The notes under the pieces: generated by a model
Told to the model about the DNA's origin: nothing
The model's database searches: none
What the model saw: only the letters and a program-made list of their open reading frames with translations
NCBI GenBank assembly: GCA_019162915.1
Contig: JAFLKZ010000075.1
Span: 5,832 to 14,185, forward strand
DNA from: Campylobacteraceae bacterium
GTDB taxonomy: Bacteria; Campylobacterota; Campylobacteria; Campylobacterales; Sulfurospirillaceae
Reading direction: 5' to 3'
DNA length: 8,354 nt
Made by a program: the position numbers and the translations under genes
Shown here: positions 6,243 to 8,354 of the stretch, piece by piece
Position numbering within the stretch: position 1 is the first letter of the stretch
Layout of the letters: each line of letters opens with the position of its first letter

Positions 6243-6764
6243 TTATACCTCTTTTTTTGAATGATTATACTTAAATAAAATGGCATTGCTCGGACAAACC
6301 CCATAACAAAAACCACATCCTGTACATTTATCCATCTCAATTTGTGGTCTAAACATTCCTAAAAATTTGACCGCTTTTTCATCACATACATCTGCACAAC
6401 TGTTACAGATAGTGCTATTCCACGCCATGCACTCACCTAGATCAATATGAAAATCTGCATGTATCTTAGAGGTAGATTTCTCATCCAAAACATCATGGGG
6501 GCAAACACTTGCACACTCTTTACAAAAAGTACAACCACTTTTTGTAAACAATAGGTAAGGAATTTTAGTATTATCTAGCCCTATGATATCTTCCTCACAG
6601 GCATGTACACAAGGTGTATCAAGACAGGTGGGACAGAACTTCTCAAAAAGCAGTTTATCTTCATTATAAGGAGGTCGTATCAATTTTGGCTTTTCTTCTC
6701 TCTTTTTAACACCAAACAAAGAAGAAAGAGAGGCAAATGCCTCCCTTTTTTTATCATCAATCAT
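6243..6764 (-). CDS. napF: NapF, cytoplasmic polyferredoxin of the nitrate reductase system
   Basis: A 173-aa soluble protein with no signal peptide and sixteen cysteines that fit four [4Fe-4S] clusters: C44/47/52/56, C78/81/84/88, C112/120/123/127 and C147/150/153/157. The second and fourth sets are classical CxxCxxCxxxCP ferredoxin motifs. The first (CxxCx4CxxxC) and third (Cx7CxxCxxxC) have unusual spacing. The amino end (DDKKREAFASLSSLFG) resembles the basic helical start seen in NapF proteins. NapF contacts NapA in the cytoplasm and is thought to help with cofactor insertion or electron supply during maturation; it is not a direct part of the quinol-to-nitrate chain. The gene starts 2 nt after the napB stop and ends 2 nt before napL, so it is embedded in the operon. 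Confidence 0.93.
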   Translation of the reverse strand: MIDDKKREAFASLSSLFGVKKREEKPKLIRPPYNEDKLLFEKFCPTCLDTPCVHACEEDIIGLDNTKIPYLLFTKSGCTFCKECASVCPHDVLDEKSTSKIHADFHIDLGECMAWNSTICNSCADVCDEKAVKFLGMFRPQIEMDKCTGCGFCYGVCPSNAILFKYNHSKKEV

Positions 6765-6766
6765 TA

Positions 6767-7291
6767 CTACTTAACACCCTCGTTGAGTGAATCGAGTAAA
6801 TTTGATTTTGCGGCGCCATCTACTTTACGATACTCTGGTGCGAACTCATTTTTTACCAATGGCTCATTATTAGATTGAGGGGCATGACACGCGGTACAGT
6901 TATATCGTGCTTGACTAACCTCAGCTAATGTTTTACCTGTTCTCATATCGTATAAATGAGACTTTGGTGTAGGGGTTGCTTTAACAACCTCAGCAACGCC
7001 TGGAACATGACATCCCAAACAAGAGTTATTCTCTTTAGTGATGTCAAGCATACCTTCAACATCATGTGGAATCATTGGCGGTGCATTTTCAAAAGCGCGA
7101 GGTATCATTTTAGATTCACCAGCTGCTACTTTAGAATAAGAAGTCAACTCTCCCGTTGTTGTTTTTTCGCCATAAATCTCAGTCTTTCTAAGACCCAACT
7201 CTTCCTCATTGTATGAGCTTGAAACAGCACAGCCAGTGGCTATGAAAATACTCAACAAAGAAGCTGCTATTATCGTTTTTGTACTAACCAT
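6767..7291 (-). CDS. napB: NapB, dihaem cytochrome c subunit of periplasmic nitrate reductase
   Basis: A 174-aa periplasmic cytochrome with two haem c sites, CLGCH (91-95) and CTACH (132-136). The conserved PPMIPH (H76) and SH (H112) provide the likely distal axial histidines, as in E. coli NapB. The segment from PPMIPHDVEG to CTACHAPQ follows the family closely. NapB passes electrons from the NapGH quinol dehydrogenase to NapA. The export signal ends IATGC at residue 21, which fits a lipobox, so mature NapB may be lipid-anchored, with residues 22-70 as a polar tether. Cleavage by signal peptidase I cannot be excluded. The start ATG 7291 has an AAGGAG ribosome-binding site about 7 nt upstream. 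A 47-nt spacer separates it from napH, the largest gap in the operon, with no hairpin seen. Confidence 0.96.
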   Translation of the reverse strand: MVSTKTIIAASLLSIFIATGCAVSSSYNEEELGLRKTEIYGEKTTTGELTSYSKVAAGESKMIPRAFENAPPMIPHDVEGMLDITKENNSCLGCHVPGVAEVVKATPTPKSHLYDMRTGKTLAEVSQARYNCTACHAPQSNNEPLVKNEFAPEYRKVDGAAKSNLLDSLNEGVK

Positions 7292-7338
7292 TACCTTCTC
7301 CTTCTCTCCATTTTTACTTAACTATTCTACATTAATCG

Positions 7339-8178
7339 CTATGGTTCTAAATCTTTTCTTAGCGAGGAAGATGCAATATAATTTCTCACACCAAAACTTA
7401 GTGCGTCATCATCACAGACTTCGACACACCTACCGCAATTGGTACACTCTCCAGAAACGATAGCCCCACTCTCTTTGCCAACGATAGAAAGTACTTGCTT
7501 TTCAGGGCAAATATCTTTACACTTCATACAAAGTGTACATTTAGATTGGTTGTGCTTTACACGAATAAGACTCATATTTCCCAAAAGAGAGTAAAAACCT
7601 CCCAAAGGACAAATGTGTCCACACCAACCATTTTTTACAGCAAATAGATCAAACAAAAAGATAGAAAGCACAGCAGCAAACCCCATGCCCATACCAAAGA
7701 TAATTCCTCGGTGTAGCATAGCGATGGGACTTACCATCTCAAATGCGGCGATACCTGTGGCAAAGGAAAGGATAAGACTTAAGCCCAACACCCAATACCT
7801 CACACTTCGACCTAACCACAATTTTCTCTCTATTCTTTCTAGGTATAAAACCTTTCTTGTCCAATTTGCTGCGTCCGTTATTATATTGATAGGGCAAACC
7901 CAAGAGCAAAAAGACCTACCTCCAACAACCATATAAAAGAGGGTGACAATGACAGCTCCAATAATGACATTAGCTCCTAAAATTGCTCCTGCTGCAAACA
8001 TCTGAAGTACTGCAAATGGATCTGACAAAGGAATGTGTTTCATCAATAACGATGAACTTAGATTCCCACTCAGTGCTTTAAAACCATAAGCATTAGCAGC
8101 AATATAGAGTGCCAATATACTCAGTTGCGTCAATCTTCTAGCTATTAAAAAGCGATGTTTTTGTATCCATTTTTTCAT
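7339..8178 (-). CDS. napH: NapH, membrane subunit of the NapGH menaquinol dehydrogenase
   Basis: A 279-aa inner-membrane ferredoxin-like protein. Four hydrophobic segments are visible at about 15-33, 60-85, 127-147 and 158-180, with a basic amino end that should stay inside. Two CxxxCP motifs follow segments 2 and 4 (C91/C95 and C186/C190), a NapH hallmark needed for quinol oxidation. The cytoplasmic tail has two [4Fe-4S] motifs: C214/217/220/224 and C245/248/251/255. With periplasmic NapG it oxidises menaquinol and delivers electrons to NapB, replacing the tetrahaem NapC used by many other bacteria. The start overlaps the napG stop by 4 nt (ATGA) with GAGGAG upstream, so NapG and NapH synthesis are probably coupled. 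Nothing looks truncated. Confidence 0.96.
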   Translation of the reverse strand: MKKWIQKHRFLIARRLTQLSILALYIAANAYGFKALSGNLSSSLLMKHIPLSDPFAVLQMFAAGAILGANVIIGAVIVTLFYMVVGGRSFCSWVCPINIITDAANWTRKVLYLERIERKLWLGRSVRYWVLGLSLILSFATGIAAFEMVSPIAMLHRGIIFGMGMGFAAVLSIFLFDLFAVKNGWCGHICPLGGFYSLLGNMSLIRVKHNQSKCTLCMKCKDICPEKQVLSIVGKESGAIVSGECTNCGRCVEVCDDDALSFGVRNYIASSSLRKDLEP

Positions 8179-8354
8179 TTGAATAACTCCTCACTAGAAT
8201 TGAGATAATCCTGTGGAGATTTATCACTTCTTTTAGTATGTGTCGTTACATCGGTCGAGATATTTTCTAGCCTTTTTTCATCAGCCTTCTCCCACCCTTT
8301 AATGTAATGCCCACCAATGGCTCCCTTAGCTATTTCTAGCGGCAGAACCCGAAT
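8175..8354 (-). CDS. napG: NapG, periplasmic ferredoxin subunit, carboxy-terminal 59 codons (cut by the right edge)
   Basis: The frame enters at the window edge and ends with TGA at 8177-8175. The visible protein begins IRVLPLEIAKGAIGGHYIKGW, which matches the conserved NapG carboxy region just after the last Fe-S cluster (VLP..LAKG..G.HY..GW in E. coli NapG). About 35 polar, poorly conserved residues follow. The four [4Fe-4S] motifs and the twin-arginine signal expected for NapG lie upstream, outside the window. The 4-nt overlap with napH and the identity of that neighbour make the assignment firm despite the short length. The napA gene is expected further upstream on the same strand. Confidence 0.88.
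   Translation of the reverse strand: MRVLPLEIAKGAIGGHYIKGWEKADEKRLENISTDVTTHTKRSDKSPQDYLNSSEELFK

Noticed and set aside
7292..7338. Internal promoter or terminator in the 47-bp napH-napB gap
   Set aside because: No hairpin or convincing promoter pair is visible beyond the napB ribosome-binding site.

Overview
The window is AT-rich and densely packed. It reads as chromosomal DNA of a Campylobacterota (Epsilonproteobacteria) species. The main evidence is a periplasmic nitrate reductase operon in the order characteristic of that group, (napA)-napG-napH-napB-napF-napL-napD. It includes the WD40-like napL, and no napC appears between the genes seen. A free-living genus such as Sulfurospirillum is my best guess, but the genus is an inference.

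Right part (about 4391-8354, minus strand): the last 59 codons of napG, then napH, napB, napF, napL and napD, followed directly by a one-domain Aer/CetB-type PAS protein. Most gaps are 0-9 nt and two junctions overlap by 4 nt (napG/napH and napL/napD), so this looks like one transcript. It ends at a short hairpin plus T-run placed over the stop codon of the PAS gene. NapG and NapH form the menaquinol dehydrogenase. NapB is the dihaem electron donor to NapA (napA lies outside the window). NapF is a cytoplasmic polyferredoxin, NapD is the NapA chaperone and NapL is a periplasmic beta-propeller of unsettled role. The PAS protein keeps the FAD-ligand motif of Aer, which suggests a redox or energy-taxis sensor tied to nitrate respiration.

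Middle (3205-4378): the housekeeping P-loop NTPase gene ychF on the minus strand, with a candidate promoter of its own. It is separated from a convergent gene by a 26-bp perfect palindrome that probably works as a terminator.

Left part (1-3207): a signalling locus. A plus-strand gene encodes a single PAS domain (130 aa). Divergent from it is a tightly packed minus-strand operon of two tandem FIST-domain paralogues followed by a cytoplasmic histidine kinase, which the left edge cuts just after its H-box. The FIST-to-kinase junction is a TAATG stop/start overlap. The divergent intergenic region (2680-2814) is nearly filled by a long dyad with 28-bp arms and an 8-nt loop that covers the expected -35 regions of both transcripts. 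FIST proteins encoded next to histidine kinases include the NO-sensing NosP/NahK-type pairs, so a gas, haem or other small-ligand sensing system is a reasonable but unproven reading.

Three starts were moved from the longest open frame on ribosome-binding-site evidence: FIST-1 (2679), the Aer-type PAS gene (4927) and napD (TTG at 5290). No tRNA, rRNA, CRISPR array or insertion sequence was seen, and no gene-free stretch exceeds about 135 bases.
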